From assembly GCF_009792295.1 (NCBI RefSeq), contig NZ_CP039934.1:2438501-2502500 (forward strand): a DNA stretch of 64,000 bases, in the 5' to 3' direction. Under the pieces are notes generated by a model that made no database searches, had not been told where the DNA came from, and saw only the letters and a list, made by a program, of their open reading frames with translations. This document shows, one piece after another, positions 53,906-62,173 of this stretch. Numbering within the stretch: position 1 is the first letter of the stretch; the number at the start of each line of letters is the position of its first letter. The translations under genes and the position numbers were made by a program. Origin of the DNA: Myroides fluvii (GTDB taxonomy: Bacteria > Bacteroidota > Bacteroidia > Flavobacteriales > Flavobacteriaceae).

Positions 53906-54373
53906 ATGAATAGTATTCACTGGCATACAAAAGCATTTGAAGAATTGACGTTAGACGAGTTGTATGATATCATGCAATTGCGCACCAATATTTTTGTGGT
54001 AGAACAAAATTGCCCTTATCCAGAATTAGATGGAAAAGATAAAAACTGTTTACACGTATTTGCTACCCAACACGGACAAGTAGTGGCATATGCTAGAATT
54101 GTTCCTCCAGGTTTGAGCTATAAAGAAATTTCAATTGGTCGAGTTGTCGTTCATGCAGATCACAGAAAAGATGGTTTAGGAAGAATTTTAATTGACCTTA
54201 CCTTAGAGAAAATAGAAGAAGAATTTGGAGCACAACCCATTCAGATTGGCGCTCAAACGTATCTAAAGAAATTCTATGGGTCCTTTGGATTTGAACCTGC
54301 TTCAGCAGAATATGTAGAAGATGGAATTCCACACGTGGATATGATTAGAAATCCGTTAACGGTGAACGGTTAA
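53906..54373 (+). CDS. elaA: GNAT acetyltransferase, ElaA family
   Basis: A 155-residue acetyltransferase of the ElaA type. ATG at 53906 is chosen; seven extra codons upstream have no support. Typical segments are ELTLDELYDIMQLRTNIFVV, EQNCPYPELDGKD and the acetyl-CoA loop RVVVHADHRKDGLGR (Q/RxxGxG/A-like). The last codons (CCG TTA ACG GTG AAC GGT TAA) are made of the GTTAAC-type repeat that fills the next 240 bp. A TAATTTTG box (53880-53887) lies just upstream. Confidence 0.9.
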   Translation: MNSIHWHTKAFEELTLDELYDIMQLRTNIFVVEQNCPYPELDGKDKNCLHVFATQHGQVVAYARIVPPGLSYKEISIGRVVVHADHRKDGLGRILIDLTLEKIEEEFGAQPIQIGAQTYLKKFYGSFGFEPASAEYVEDGIPHVDMIRNPLTVNG

Positions 54374-54600
54374 CTGTGAACGGTTAACTGTTAACTGTTA
54401 ACTGTTAACGGTGTTAACCGTTAATTAAGTACAAAAAAACAACTGCTACAAAGGATTGTTTTCTATTCATTGCATATTTTCTGTGAACGGTTATCGGTTA
54501 ACGGTTAACGGTTAATTAAGTACAAAAAACAACTGCTACAAAGGATTGTTTTCTAGTCATTGCATATTTTCTGTTAACCGTTCCCTGTTAACCGTTAACT
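54356..54600. repeat. GTTAAC-rich repeat region between convergent genes
   Basis: About 12 GTTAAC hexamers, many in 7-bp steps (GTTAACTGTTAACTGTTAAC type). A 64/65-bp direct repeat also occurs twice, at 54420-54484 and 54511-54574 (GTTAATTAAGTACAAAAAAC and on, through AACTGCTACAAAGGATTGTT). The right side (CTGTTAACCGTTCCCTGTTA) is in inverted orientation to part of the left. It reaches into the elaA stop codon and ends 6 bp before the MATE stop. Confidence 0.95.
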
Positions 54601-54605
54601 ATTTA

Positions 54606-56021
54606 TTACACCTGTTTCAACTTCCATTTCCCTCTTTTAAAGGCAATAAAAGCTAAAAGGGCAATCAGCGTTTCTGCGGCTGGGATGGCGATAAATACTC
54701 CTTCAGCTCCCCAGTTAAAGTAATAAACCATAGCATATGCAAAGGGGATTTGGAACACCCAAAAACCAATAAAGTTAATTAAAGAAGGTGTTAGTGTATC
54801 ACCTGCCCCATTAAAAGCATTCATTAAAGTCATTCCGATTCCATAAAAGATAAAGCCACTAGCACCAATATACATGGCGAGAATAGCCACGGATTTAATA
54901 TCTTCTTGAGTAGTAAATATTGAAGCTAATAGGTTGGCCATGGTAAAGAAAATGACCGTTACGATGAGCATATAGATGACGTTGTATTTTAGGGTAATCA
55001 CAACGGATTGTGTTGCGCGCTGGGGGTCTTTATTTCCTAAGTGTTGCCCTACCAAAGTAGAAGCAGCATTGCTCAATCCCCAAGCAGGTAGAATAAAGAA
55101 AATCATCAAGCGCAAGCAGGTTAAGAAACCAGAAGAACCAATTTCACCACTGCTTTGTGCTACAATACGTGCTAGAATCACCCAGCTACACGTTGCAATC
55201 ATATACTGAACCATACCAGGTACCGCTATTTTAGTGATATGCCATACTTTATTCCACTGCATCTTGAAGTAGTGGAATTTTAGTTGAATTAGAGAGTCTT
55301 TACGCGTGAGGTAATAGATTTGGTATAAAACCCCCATACTTCGTCCAATTGCGGTAGAATAAGCCGCACCATCCAGTCCCATTTCTGGAAATATCCACCA
55401 TCCACGCACTAGAATAGGACAGAGGATAATGTTGAATAAATTACCAAACCACAAGCTTTTCATGGCAATTGCCGCATTTCCAGCACCGCGAAAAATACCA
55501 TTAATCAAGAATAACATCATAATGGAAACACAACTCACTAATAATATGCGCGTATAACCATAACCGTATTCAGCCGATTCTTCAGAAGCACCCATCCATA
55601 TCAACCAATCTTTCGCATAGATAAAACCAAAAACACTCAAAAGAATAGTGATTATTGTAGCGATTGAGATCGCTTGAGCTGCATATATAGCTGCTTGTTC
55701 TTTGTCTTTTTCTCCAATTCTTCGCGCTACAATAGCTGTAGCCGCCATGCTAATACCGATACAAATAGCATAAATAATCGACAGCATTGACTCCGTTAAA
55801 CCCACTGTTTGTATAGCAAAAGCACTCTCTTTTAGGTGACCTACAAAATACAAATCAACTAAGGCAAAAACAGATTCCATCAGCATCTCAAACATCATGG
55901 GAATGGCTAGTAACAGTACCGCTTTATTCGTTGATAGTTTCGTTAAATCAAGACTTTCATTGGAGAATGATTGTTTAATAAGTGCTAAAATTGCTGTTAC
56001 TTTACGGAATTGAAAGGTCAT
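54606..56021 (-). CDS. MATE family efflux transporter
   Basis: A 471-residue transporter with twelve predicted helices in two halves. MFEMLMESVFALVDLYFVGHL (about 43-63) and GLSNAASTLVGQHLGNK are MATE hallmarks. The N-terminal ~30 residues are an extra cytoplasmic extension. It probably exports drugs or metabolites in exchange for H+ or Na+. It is convergent with elaA and divergent from the pseudouridine synthase gene (about 102 bp). Confidence 0.93.
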   Translation of the reverse strand: MTFQFRKVTAILALIKQSFSNESLDLTKLSTNKAVLLLAIPMMFEMLMESVFALVDLYFVGHLKESAFAIQTVGLTESMLSIIYAICIGISMAATAIVARRIGEKDKEQAAIYAAQAISIATIITILLSVFGFIYAKDWLIWMGASEESAEYGYGYTRILLVSCVSIMMLFLINGIFRGAGNAAIAMKSLWFGNLFNIILCPILVRGWWIFPEMGLDGAAYSTAIGRSMGVLYQIYYLTRKDSLIQLKFHYFKMQWNKVWHITKIAVPGMVQYMIATCSWVILARIVAQSSGEIGSSGFLTCLRLMIFFILPAWGLSNAASTLVGQHLGNKDPQRATQSVVITLKYNVIYMLIVTVIFFTMANLLASIFTTQEDIKSVAILAMYIGASGFIFYGIGMTLMNAFNGAGDTLTPSLINFIGFWVFQIPFAYAMVYYFNWGAEGVFIAIPAAETLIALLAFIAFKRGKWKLKQV

Positions 56022-56090
56022 ATCTAGTTTAAAAAGAGCGTAAAGGTATTCTTTTATTTAGCAGTCAGCGTATAAATTATACAAAAGGCT

Positions 56091-56119
56091 TTTGTAGTAT
56101 TTTCAGTACCGTATCTTTG
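56091..56119 (+). promoter_or_regulatory. Promoter for the TruC-like gene, almost leaderless
   Basis: TTTG (56091-56094), a 17-bp spacer and TATCTTTG (56112-56119). The start codon at 56124 is only 4 bp past the -7 box, so the mRNA would start at or next to the AUG. Confidence 0.7.
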
Positions 56120-56123
56120 CAAA

Positions 56124-56825
56124 ATGTTGGAAATTTTGTATCAAGACGAATATATCATCGCTATTAATAAACCCCGTGATTTATTAGTTCATAAATCTTT
56201 TATTGCCAGTGACATTCAAGAGTATGCTATTCAGATTTTGCGCGATCAGATTGGACAATATGTTTATCCCGTGCATCGATTAGATCGCAAGACATCAGGT
56301 GTTCTATTATTCGCATTAAATAAAGAAGTCCTAAAACAACTGAACGAGATATTCGCCACGCGACAAGTAGAGAAAAAATACATGGCTATTGTACGAGGTT
56401 ATACAGTGGAGGAGGAGACGATTGATTATGCACTAACCAATGATAACGGACAATTACAAGAAGCAAAGACATACTATAAAACGCTACAACAGGTAGAAGT
56501 TGCTATTCCTTTCGGCAAGCATCTTACTTCGCGTTATTCGTTGGTAGAAGCTTATCCAGAGACAGGTAGACAACATCAATTGCGCAAACATTTTAAGCAT
56601 ATTTTTCATCCTATCTTAGGGAGTAGGCCGCACGGATGTAATAAGCAAAATAAGCTGTGGTTAGATCAGTTTGGACTTTCGGCTATGCTCCTGCATGCTG
56701 TCGAATTAACTTTTGAGCATCCAATTACGCAAGTGTTAATTCACTTAACGGCGACCATAGACGAGCAATATGAAAAATACAATGCTTTGTTGGGGTTCGA
56801 TCTTCGAGCCTACTATAAAAGATAA
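56124..56825 (+). CDS. truC: RluA/TruC-family pseudouridine synthase
   Basis: A 233-residue RNA-modifying enzyme. The catalytic-Asp motif HRLDRKTSG (about 54-62) is intact, and the start LYQDEYIIAINKPRDLLVH is the RluA/TruC N-terminal pattern. The lack of an S4 domain and the length fit TruC, which modifies tRNA position 65 in E. coli. Other RluA-branch targets cannot be excluded. It is monocistronic. Confidence 0.85.
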   Translation: MLEILYQDEYIIAINKPRDLLVHKSFIASDIQEYAIQILRDQIGQYVYPVHRLDRKTSGVLLFALNKEVLKQLNEIFATRQVEKKYMAIVRGYTVEEETIDYALTNDNGQLQEAKTYYKTLQQVEVAIPFGKHLTSRYSLVEAYPETGRQHQLRKHFKHIFHPILGSRPHGCNKQNKLWLDQFGLSAMLLHAVELTFEHPITQVLIHLTATIDEQYEKYNALLGFDLRAYYKR

Positions 56826-56849
56826 AAGCTCAGCTAGGCTGAGCTTTCT
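56824..56849. terminator. Terminator after truC
   Basis: AAGCTCAGC-TAG-GCTGAGCTT followed by TCTT on the plus strand. The stop TAA precedes it by a base or two. Confidence 0.75.
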
Positions 56850-56868
56850 TAATATAAAGAAGATAAGG

Positions 56869-57741
56869 CTATATTACGCTTAACTTATTTAAAGTGTAGA
56901 CGATTAATTGATCTACTGCCGCATAGGGGTCTTCCGAAAAAGTACCATTCGCTCGATTAGCAATAATGGTATTCAAAGAAACCGCATGATGACCTAGCAA
57001 TTTCGCTAAACCGTAAATGGCTGAGGTTTCCATTTCAAAGTTAGTAATGCGGTAGTCATTAAACTTGAAATTATCGATTTTGTGATTTAACTCAGGGTCT
57101 TGAATCGCCAAGCGCAATACGCGTCCTTGCGGTCCGTAAAAACCACCTGCAGTTCCCGTAATCCCTTTGAAGGTTTGCTCACTGCTTAGCTTTTCTTCTA
57201 ACCAGGGGCTATTCTGAATGAAATAGGGGCGTCCTTTTCTCAAATCCCATTGGGTATGAGCAATAAAAGCCTCTTCCATAGCATAATCTGTAATGTCATC
57301 CATGCGATAAGAACGCATCATATTGTCCAATCCTAAACCGTATTGAGATAAAACAAAACTATTTACAGGAATATCGGCTTGTAAAGATCCAGATGTACCA
57401 ATACGAACAATATTAACTGAAGTAAGTTCTTTCTTAATTTCTCTAGTTTCTAAGTCAATATTGAATAATGCATCAATTTCGTTTACTACAATATCAATAT
57501 TGTCTGGGCCAATTCCTGTAGAAATAACAGAAAAACGCTTGCCTTTATAAGTTCCTGTGTGTGTTTTGAACTCTCTTTTTTGCGTTGAAAATTCAATCGT
57601 ATCAAAATGTCTTGAAATTCGATCTACTCGATTTTGATCTCCAACGAAGATGATATTCTCCGCTAGGTGTTCTGGTCTTAAATTCAAGTGGTATACACTA
57701 CCATCAGGATTTAAAATAAGTTCAGATGATTTTATTTTCAT
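56869..57741 (-). CDS. Nucleoside phosphorylase (PNP/UDP family)
   Basis: A 290-residue phosphorylase of the PNP_UDP_1 family. GDQNRVDRISRHFD (phosphate-binding), STGIGPDNIDIVVNE and IVRIGTSGSLQADI (phosphate/sugar), then FEMETSAIYGLAKLLG (Met-Glu ribose site), are all present. Uridine phosphorylase-like activity is probable, but purine specificity cannot be excluded. It lies 11 bp downstream of the SUI1 gene in the same direction. Confidence 0.9.
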   Translation of the reverse strand: MKIKSSELILNPDGSVYHLNLRPEHLAENIIFVGDQNRVDRISRHFDTIEFSTQKREFKTHTGTYKGKRFSVISTGIGPDNIDIVVNEIDALFNIDLETREIKKELTSVNIVRIGTSGSLQADIPVNSFVLSQYGLGLDNMMRSYRMDDITDYAMEEAFIAHTQWDLRKGRPYFIQNSPWLEEKLSSEQTFKGITGTAGGFYGPQGRVLRLAIQDPELNHKIDNFKFNDYRITNFEMETSAIYGLAKLLGHHAVSLNTIIANRANGTFSEDPYAAVDQLIVYTLNKLSVI

Positions 57742-57752
57742 ATTTTTTCTTT

Positions 57753-58100
57753 TTAGCTGCCTACACGCTTAACCTTGTAGCCTTTTTTTTGTAAATACTC
57801 CATGATTTTATCGCGAAAATTACCTTGAATGATAATTTCTCCATCTTTAGCACTTCCCCCAACTCCACAAAGCGTCTTTAAGTCTTTAGCTAATGTTTTT
57901 AAATCATCTTCATTTCCCTCAAAACCTTTGATAATCGTAGCAATTTTACCACCTCTGTTTTTCTTGTCTAAATGAGCTTCCAGTTGTTGTTTACCCGGAG
58001 TAAGTGTCTCCATTTCTTCTTCTTGAGTAAATTCAAAATCTTTATTCGTCGAAAAAACAAAACCTCCTAAGTCTTCTAAACTGCTGATTTTTTTTGCCAT
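57753..58100 (-). CDS. SUI1/YciH-family translation factor
   Basis: A 115-residue protein of the bacterial SUI1 (eIF1-like) family. The core is KIATIIKGFEGNEDDLKTLA and LKTLCGVGGSAKDGEIIIQG with the typical GGS and IIIQG segments, ending KGYKVKRVGS. E. coli YciH is its relative and affects fidelity of start-codon selection. It starts 11 bp upstream of the phosphorylase gene, so the two form a small operon. Confidence 0.92.
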   Translation of the reverse strand: MAKKISSLEDLGGFVFSTNKDFEFTQEEEMETLTPGKQQLEAHLDKKNRGGKIATIIKGFEGNEDDLKTLAKDLKTLCGVGGSAKDGEIIIQGNFRDKIMEYLQKKGYKVKRVGS

Positions 58101-58186
58101 TATTGTAAATTGGATTTATGGATTTAAATTGTATTGGGCTAACTCAAAGATACTAATTTACTCCTTGAGTTGAAAGAATTTTTAAT

Positions 58187-58320
58187 AGAGAGAAGAGAGA
58201 AAAAGGGAGAGAAATTTACCTCATTAGACTTATATGCTATTTTGGTGAGCAATGAATCTTCACTACGTTTCGATTTTCGCTACGCTCCGATTTCTCTCTT
58301 CTTTCTTCTCTCTTCTCTCC
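58187..58320. repeat. Purine/pyrimidine inverted repeat after the oxygenase gene
   Basis: The left arm TAGAGAGAAGAGAGAAAAAG (58187 on) with GGGAGAGAAAT is mirrored by the right arm, which on the minus strand reads GGAGAGAAGAGAGAAGAAAG then AAGAGAGAAAT (58320-58291). The spacer is about 77 bp. The right arm begins 6 bp past the oxygenase stop. The same motif occurs at 18618, 19227 and 40900. Confidence 0.85.
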
Positions 58321-58326
58321 AATTAG

Positions 58327-59274
58327 CTATTTAATCAAACCTAACTCAACCAGGCGTTGGTGTAAAAATTCACCAGCGGTGATATCGTCAAATTTTTTAG
58401 GATTAGCTTCATCAATACAATTCGCTAAACAATTCAAAGGCATTTCACTAATAGGATGCATAAAGAAAGGAATAGAAAAACGAGAAGTACTCCACAATTC
58501 TCTTGGAGGATTAACCACTTGGTGAATTGTTGATTTCAGGCGGTTATTTGAATGTCTAGATAACATATCTCCCACGTTGATTACTAATTCGTCTTCTGCA
58601 GCAATCGCATCGATCCATTCCCCTTTGTGATTCTGTACTTGTAATCCTTTTCCTTGCGCTCCCATAAGTAAGGTAATCAAGTTGATGTCTCCATGAGCTG
58701 CTGCGCGAACAGCATTTTTGGGTTCGTCTGTGATTGGTGGATAGTGAATAGGTCTTAGAATACTATTTCCATTTTTGACAAATTTATCGAAGTAAAATTC
58801 GTCAAGTCCCAAGTACAGCGATAAAGCACGCAAGACGTAAACACCTGTTTTTTCTAACATTTGATACGTTTCTTTACCAATAGGGTTGAATTGAGGTAAT
58901 TCATCAACACTTACATTGGCAGGATAGCTTTTCTCTAATTCAGGATTGTTTTCAACATATTGTCCAAAGTGAAAAAATTCTTTTAGATCCCCTTCTGATC
59001 GTCCTTTGGCATGCTCTTTTCCAAAGGATACATATCCTCTTTGGCCACCAATGCCAGGGATTTCGTATTTCGCTTTAGTCTCTAGGGGAAGGTTGAAAAA
59101 ATTGCGGACTTCCGTGTATAGATTCTCAACTAATTGATCATCTAAGAAGTGTCCTTTTAATGCTACGAATCCAATTTCTTCGTAGGCTTGGCCGATTTCA
59201 TTTACAAACTTTTGTTTACGTACCGGGTCATCCGATAGGAAATCACGTAAGTTAACACTAGGAATGTTTTGCAT
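58327..59274 (-). CDS. Isopenicillin N synthase-like 2OG/Fe(II) oxygenase
   Basis: A 315-residue non-haem iron oxygenase. The start IPSVNLRDFLSDD and the GQRGYVSFGKEHAKG segment are IPNS/DIOX N-terminal features. The iron site is AAHGDINLITL (His-x-Asp, about 189-199) plus the distal His in STIHQVVNPP. The RxS motif is RFS in TSRFSIPFF. The substrate is unknown; it might be 2-oxoglutarate dependent. It is flanked by purine-rich repeat arms and runs alone. Confidence 0.85.
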   Translation of the reverse strand: MQNIPSVNLRDFLSDDPVRKQKFVNEIGQAYEEIGFVALKGHFLDDQLVENLYTEVRNFFNLPLETKAKYEIPGIGGQRGYVSFGKEHAKGRSEGDLKEFFHFGQYVENNPELEKSYPANVSVDELPQFNPIGKETYQMLEKTGVYVLRALSLYLGLDEFYFDKFVKNGNSILRPIHYPPITDEPKNAVRAAAHGDINLITLLMGAQGKGLQVQNHKGEWIDAIAAEDELVINVGDMLSRHSNNRLKSTIHQVVNPPRELWSTSRFSIPFFMHPISEMPLNCLANCIDEANPKKFDDITAGEFLHQRLVELGLIK

Positions 59275-59582
59275 TTTCTAAGTTGTTATGTTCTCTTACT
59301 GTTTTTAGATCAAACAAAAGTAGGTAAAATTGCGAACAGTATTGGTATATAACATTTATTTAATAGTATAATACAAATGGAAGATAGCTGTGTTTATTCT
59401 TTTTTAAATTACGGATTCTTTATTTATTTACTGGAAATAATAAGAAAAAACAAATTCTATTTTAGAAGTATACCTTTATTTTTGTGTTTTTACTGGACAA
59501 GTAGTAACTATTTTGTAAGACGAAATATGATTTGTCTAAATTTTTTTTTAAATTTCGAGTAGAAATAAAAAAAATAAGATAT
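59275..59582. other. AT-rich region upstream of a 78-aa gene
   Basis: About 308 bp, very AT-rich. It should hold the promoters of the oxygenase gene (-) and the 78-aa gene (+). A 61-codon chance frame at 59377-59562 does not resemble a protein. I found no perfect promoter box. Confidence 0.5.
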
Positions 59583-59819
59583 ATGAAATTACCAATTGTA
59601 TTAAAAGCAAATGAATTCGTAGTGTTGGTTACCGTTGATGTAGATCCAAAATACGAATTAAAGGATATGGATTCTTTTTATGCGAATTTACCTAAAAGTT
59701 TCAAGCCGATTTTTCAGAAAAAAGATAATTCGTCAATCCGCGTATACTGTATAAGTAATAATGAAGAGGATTTGATGTTCTGCTTGCGTCAAACAGGATA
59801 TAAAACGGCCTTGTTATAA
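59583..59819 (+). CDS. Unknown small soluble protein (78 aa)
   Basis: A 78-residue protein with ATG at 59583 (MKLPIVLKANEFVVLV). The frame could begin at 59532 with 17 more residues, but these look like chance. It is a short alpha/beta protein: VLVTVDVDPKYELKDMDSFY and SIRVYCISNNEEDL. I recognise no family. It has no obvious partner. Confidence 0.5.
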   Translation: MKLPIVLKANEFVVLVTVDVDPKYELKDMDSFYANLPKSFKPIFQKKDNSSIRVYCISNNEEDLMFCLRQTGYKTALL

Positions 59820-59866
59820 AAATGGAAGTGCCCCATCATTTTAAAATTACTGATTCATTAGTTTAG

Positions 59867-59902
59867 AACTGTTTACCCTTTTGGTGTTAACAGTTTTTTT
59901 TT
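59867..59902 (+). terminator. Terminator after the 78-aa gene
   Basis: AACTGTTTAC pairs with GTTAACAGTT (one mismatch) and is followed by nine T. Confidence 0.75.
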
Positions 59903-60227
59903 ACCCCAAAATGAGGAGGTTGGCCTCAAATAAGCTTCCTTTTTGTAGAAGTTAATGGAGGTAGTGAAGTAGAAATATAAGAATTGCTTTTTTGTTTTTT
60001 GTTTTTATTAAGGGGATTGAGGTTAAGAGGAGTTAAAAATGTTAATTGGTCTCAATGTAAATATTTTACCTTGGTTTGTTAGTATTTGTTAAATTATTGA
60101 TTTTACTTTTGATTTTTAAGTTATATTATTTTTTTGTTATCAATTATTTATTTAAATTTATAATTGAAATTCTAAAATAATGAGTAATAAAAGTTAAATT
60201 ATTACTAAATAAAAAAAGTTCGTTTTT

Positions 60228-60255
60228 TTTGGTATGTTGTTTGGGATTATCTTTG
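60228..60255 (+). promoter_or_regulatory. Candidate promoter for the lipoprotein at 60276
   Basis: TTTG (60228-60231), a 16-bp spacer and TATCTTTG (60248-60255); the ATG lies 20 bp later, so the leader is about 15 nt. Confidence 0.6.
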
Positions 60256-60275
60256 TAACGTAAAAGATTGAGAAT

Positions 60276-61049
60276 ATGATATTGGCTTTAACTGTTTCAT
60301 TGTTTCCCTCTTGTGGAAGCGATAATTTAACTGAAAAGGGACAAAAAGAAAATGATACAAAACAACTGGACCTCTTGAAAAAAGAGGATTCAGAAGGGGT
60401 TTTTTTTAAGATATTGGCGCAGGATTCTTTACAAACAATAACAATTAGTAAAAAAGGTATTGTTTACGCTAGTATGAAACCGAATATAAAAATTGTTTTT
60501 CCTTATGAAGAACCTTTAATTGAAGGAGAAGGTAGGGTGTATCGTTCAGCTACAGCAAACGAAAAAATTGAAATTGTCATTTACAAGGATGATAGTGCTC
60601 GTTCATTTTTGGATGGGAGATTTGATCATTCTGTTGCTGTTAGCTTGTGTAAAAAAGATGGAGTTGAGACAGATTTTGCCTGTTTTGGACATTATTTATA
60701 CGATAAGAACTTATCGGGTAATTGGGTGTTTAAATCTTTTGAAAGCAAGCGAATAGAAGAGTTGGGAATTAATCAAATTCCATTGGTGTGTATTGATGTC
60801 AATACACGTAGTTTTTCTGGAAGTGGTGGAAATCATATGATTTACGGTGACCTTCGTTGTGAAGGAGACAGTGTCGCTTTTAAAATTGTATTATCTCCTG
60901 ATTACGTTTCTTTAAATGAAAGTAGAGAAAAAGAATTGTTGGAAATCCTTGAAGAATGTGATCGTTATGAATTAGATGGAGATGATTTGAATTTGTTTAT
61001 AGGTGGAGAATTAAAACTGCAATTCTTCAGAGATACTTATAATGTATAA
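60276..61049 (+). CDS. Unknown putative lipoprotein (257 aa)
   Basis: A 257-residue protein. MILALTVSLFPSCGSD has a lipobox-like Cys13, though the N-region has no lysine or arginine, which is unusual. An in-frame TAA at 60261 limits upstream extension to weak start codons. The mature part is charged and beta-rich with several Cys (VAVSLCKKDG, DFACFGHY, PLVCIDV, DLRCEGD). I recognise no family. It has its own promoter and a terminator shared with phoH. Confidence 0.55.
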   Translation: MILALTVSLFPSCGSDNLTEKGQKENDTKQLDLLKKEDSEGVFFKILAQDSLQTITISKKGIVYASMKPNIKIVFPYEEPLIEGEGRVYRSATANEKIEIVIYKDDSARSFLDGRFDHSVAVSLCKKDGVETDFACFGHYLYDKNLSGNWVFKSFESKRIEELGINQIPLVCIDVNTRSFSGSGGNHMIYGDLRCEGDSVAFKIVLSPDYVSLNESREKELLEILEECDRYELDGDDLNLFIGGELKLQFFRDTYNV

Positions 61050-61075
61050 TCTTGAGAGTAAATAATTGAATATTG

Positions 61076-61112
61076 AAAAAGGTTGAAAACTTAATTGTTT
61101 TCAACCTTTTTT
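61076..61112. terminator. Bidirectional terminator overlapping the phoH stop codon
   Basis: AAAAAGGTTGAAAAC-TTAATT-GTTTTCAACCTTTTTT. The phoH stop (TTA at 61091-61093 on the plus strand) is the loop, and the last codons of phoH are the right arm. Confidence 0.93.
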
Positions 61113-62077
61113 ATATCGTCTGGTCTGATCGCATCTCTTCGATCTTCTACAACTTTATAAGCATTGACAATGCGCTTCACCAATTTGTGACGTACAATGT
61201 CTTTGTCATCTAAATACAACATGCCAATTCCCTCGACATCTTTTAGTATGTCGATTGCCTCTTTTAATCCAGAAGAAACTTTTCGAGGTAAATCGATTTG
61301 CCCAGGATCTCCAGTAATGATGAATTTGGCATTTTTTCCCATACGCGTTAGAAACATTTTCATTTGCGAATGCGTAGTGTTTTGCGCTTCATCTAAAATA
61401 ACAAACGCATGGTCTAAGGTTCTACCTCTCATAAAGGCTAAAGGAGCAATTTGGATAACGCCCTTGAAGAGATAGTCCTCTAAAGTTTGAGGAGGAATCA
61501 TATCGCGCAAGGCATCGTATAAAGGCTGCATGTAAGGGTCTAGCTTCTCTTTCATATCACCAGGTAAAAAACCTAGATTTTCACCAGCTTCAACCGCAGG
61601 GCGCGTTAAAATAATGCGTTTGACTTCTTTGTTTTTTAAGGCGCGAACGGCCAAAGCAACGCTTGTATAGGTTTTTCCTGTACCTGCGGGACCAATGGCG
61701 AAAACCATGTCGTTCTTCTCTACAAATTTGACTAACTTTTGCTGATTGTCTGTCATCGCTTTGATGAGTTTTCCTCCAACACCATGCACTAAAACATCAT
61801 CTAATGCTGTGGTTTGTTGTAAGTCGCTATCCAGCACGATGCGCTCAATCGCATTCTCATCAATCTTATTATATCGAGTGAAATATTTGACCAAACGGAC
61901 AAATTTTCGTTCAAATTCATCTAAAACTTCTTCTTCTCCATAAATTTTTATTAGAGACCCTCTTGCAATTATTTTTACACGAGGATAAAGCTTTTTTAAA
62001 ACGTCTAAGTGAATGTCTTGAGGTCCCCAAAACTCTTTAGGACTCATTTCCGATAGTTCTATTATTCTTTCGTTCAA
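61091..62077 (-). CDS. phoH: PhoH-like ATPase
   Basis: A 328-residue cytoplasmic P-loop protein. An N-terminal KH-like part (about 20-105) precedes the PhoH ATPase domain with Walker A GPAGTGKT (about 128-135), Walker B VILDEAQNT and the RPAVEAGENLGFLPGD segment. The start is a TTG (62077-62075) because the MNERIIELSEM N-terminus is family-like and lies before the first ATG at 62047. PhoH proteins act in RNA metabolism and stress. Its end is in a terminator hairpin. Confidence 0.93.
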   Translation of the reverse strand: MNERIIELSEMSPKEFWGPQDIHLDVLKKLYPRVKIIARGSLIKIYGEEEVLDEFERKFVRLVKYFTRYNKIDENAIERIVLDSDLQQTTALDDVLVHGVGGKLIKAMTDNQQKLVKFVEKNDMVFAIGPAGTGKTYTSVALAVRALKNKEVKRIILTRPAVEAGENLGFLPGDMKEKLDPYMQPLYDALRDMIPPQTLEDYLFKGVIQIAPLAFMRGRTLDHAFVILDEAQNTTHSQMKMFLTRMGKNAKFIITGDPGQIDLPRKVSSGLKEAIDILKDVEGIGMLYLDDKDIVRHKLVKRIVNAYKVVEDRRDAIRPDDIKKVENN

Positions 62078-62173
62078 TACTAATACGAATTAATTAAAAA
62101 AATAGTCTAATTTTGTATTTCAAATCTACTATAAAAAATTGATTTTTCTTATAAAAATAGAGACTAAAAAATA

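Larger units (their letters stand above)
59820..60275. other. Intergenic region with a terminator and a promoter
   Basis: About 456 bp. A terminator at 59867-59902, a long AT-rich stretch without a gene, and a TTTG-N16-TATCTTTG promoter at 60228-60255. I see nothing else. Confidence 0.6.

Noticed and set aside
59377..59562. 61-codon frame in the AT-rich gap
   Set aside because: Composition is low-complexity (F, Y, K, N-rich) with no family resemblance.
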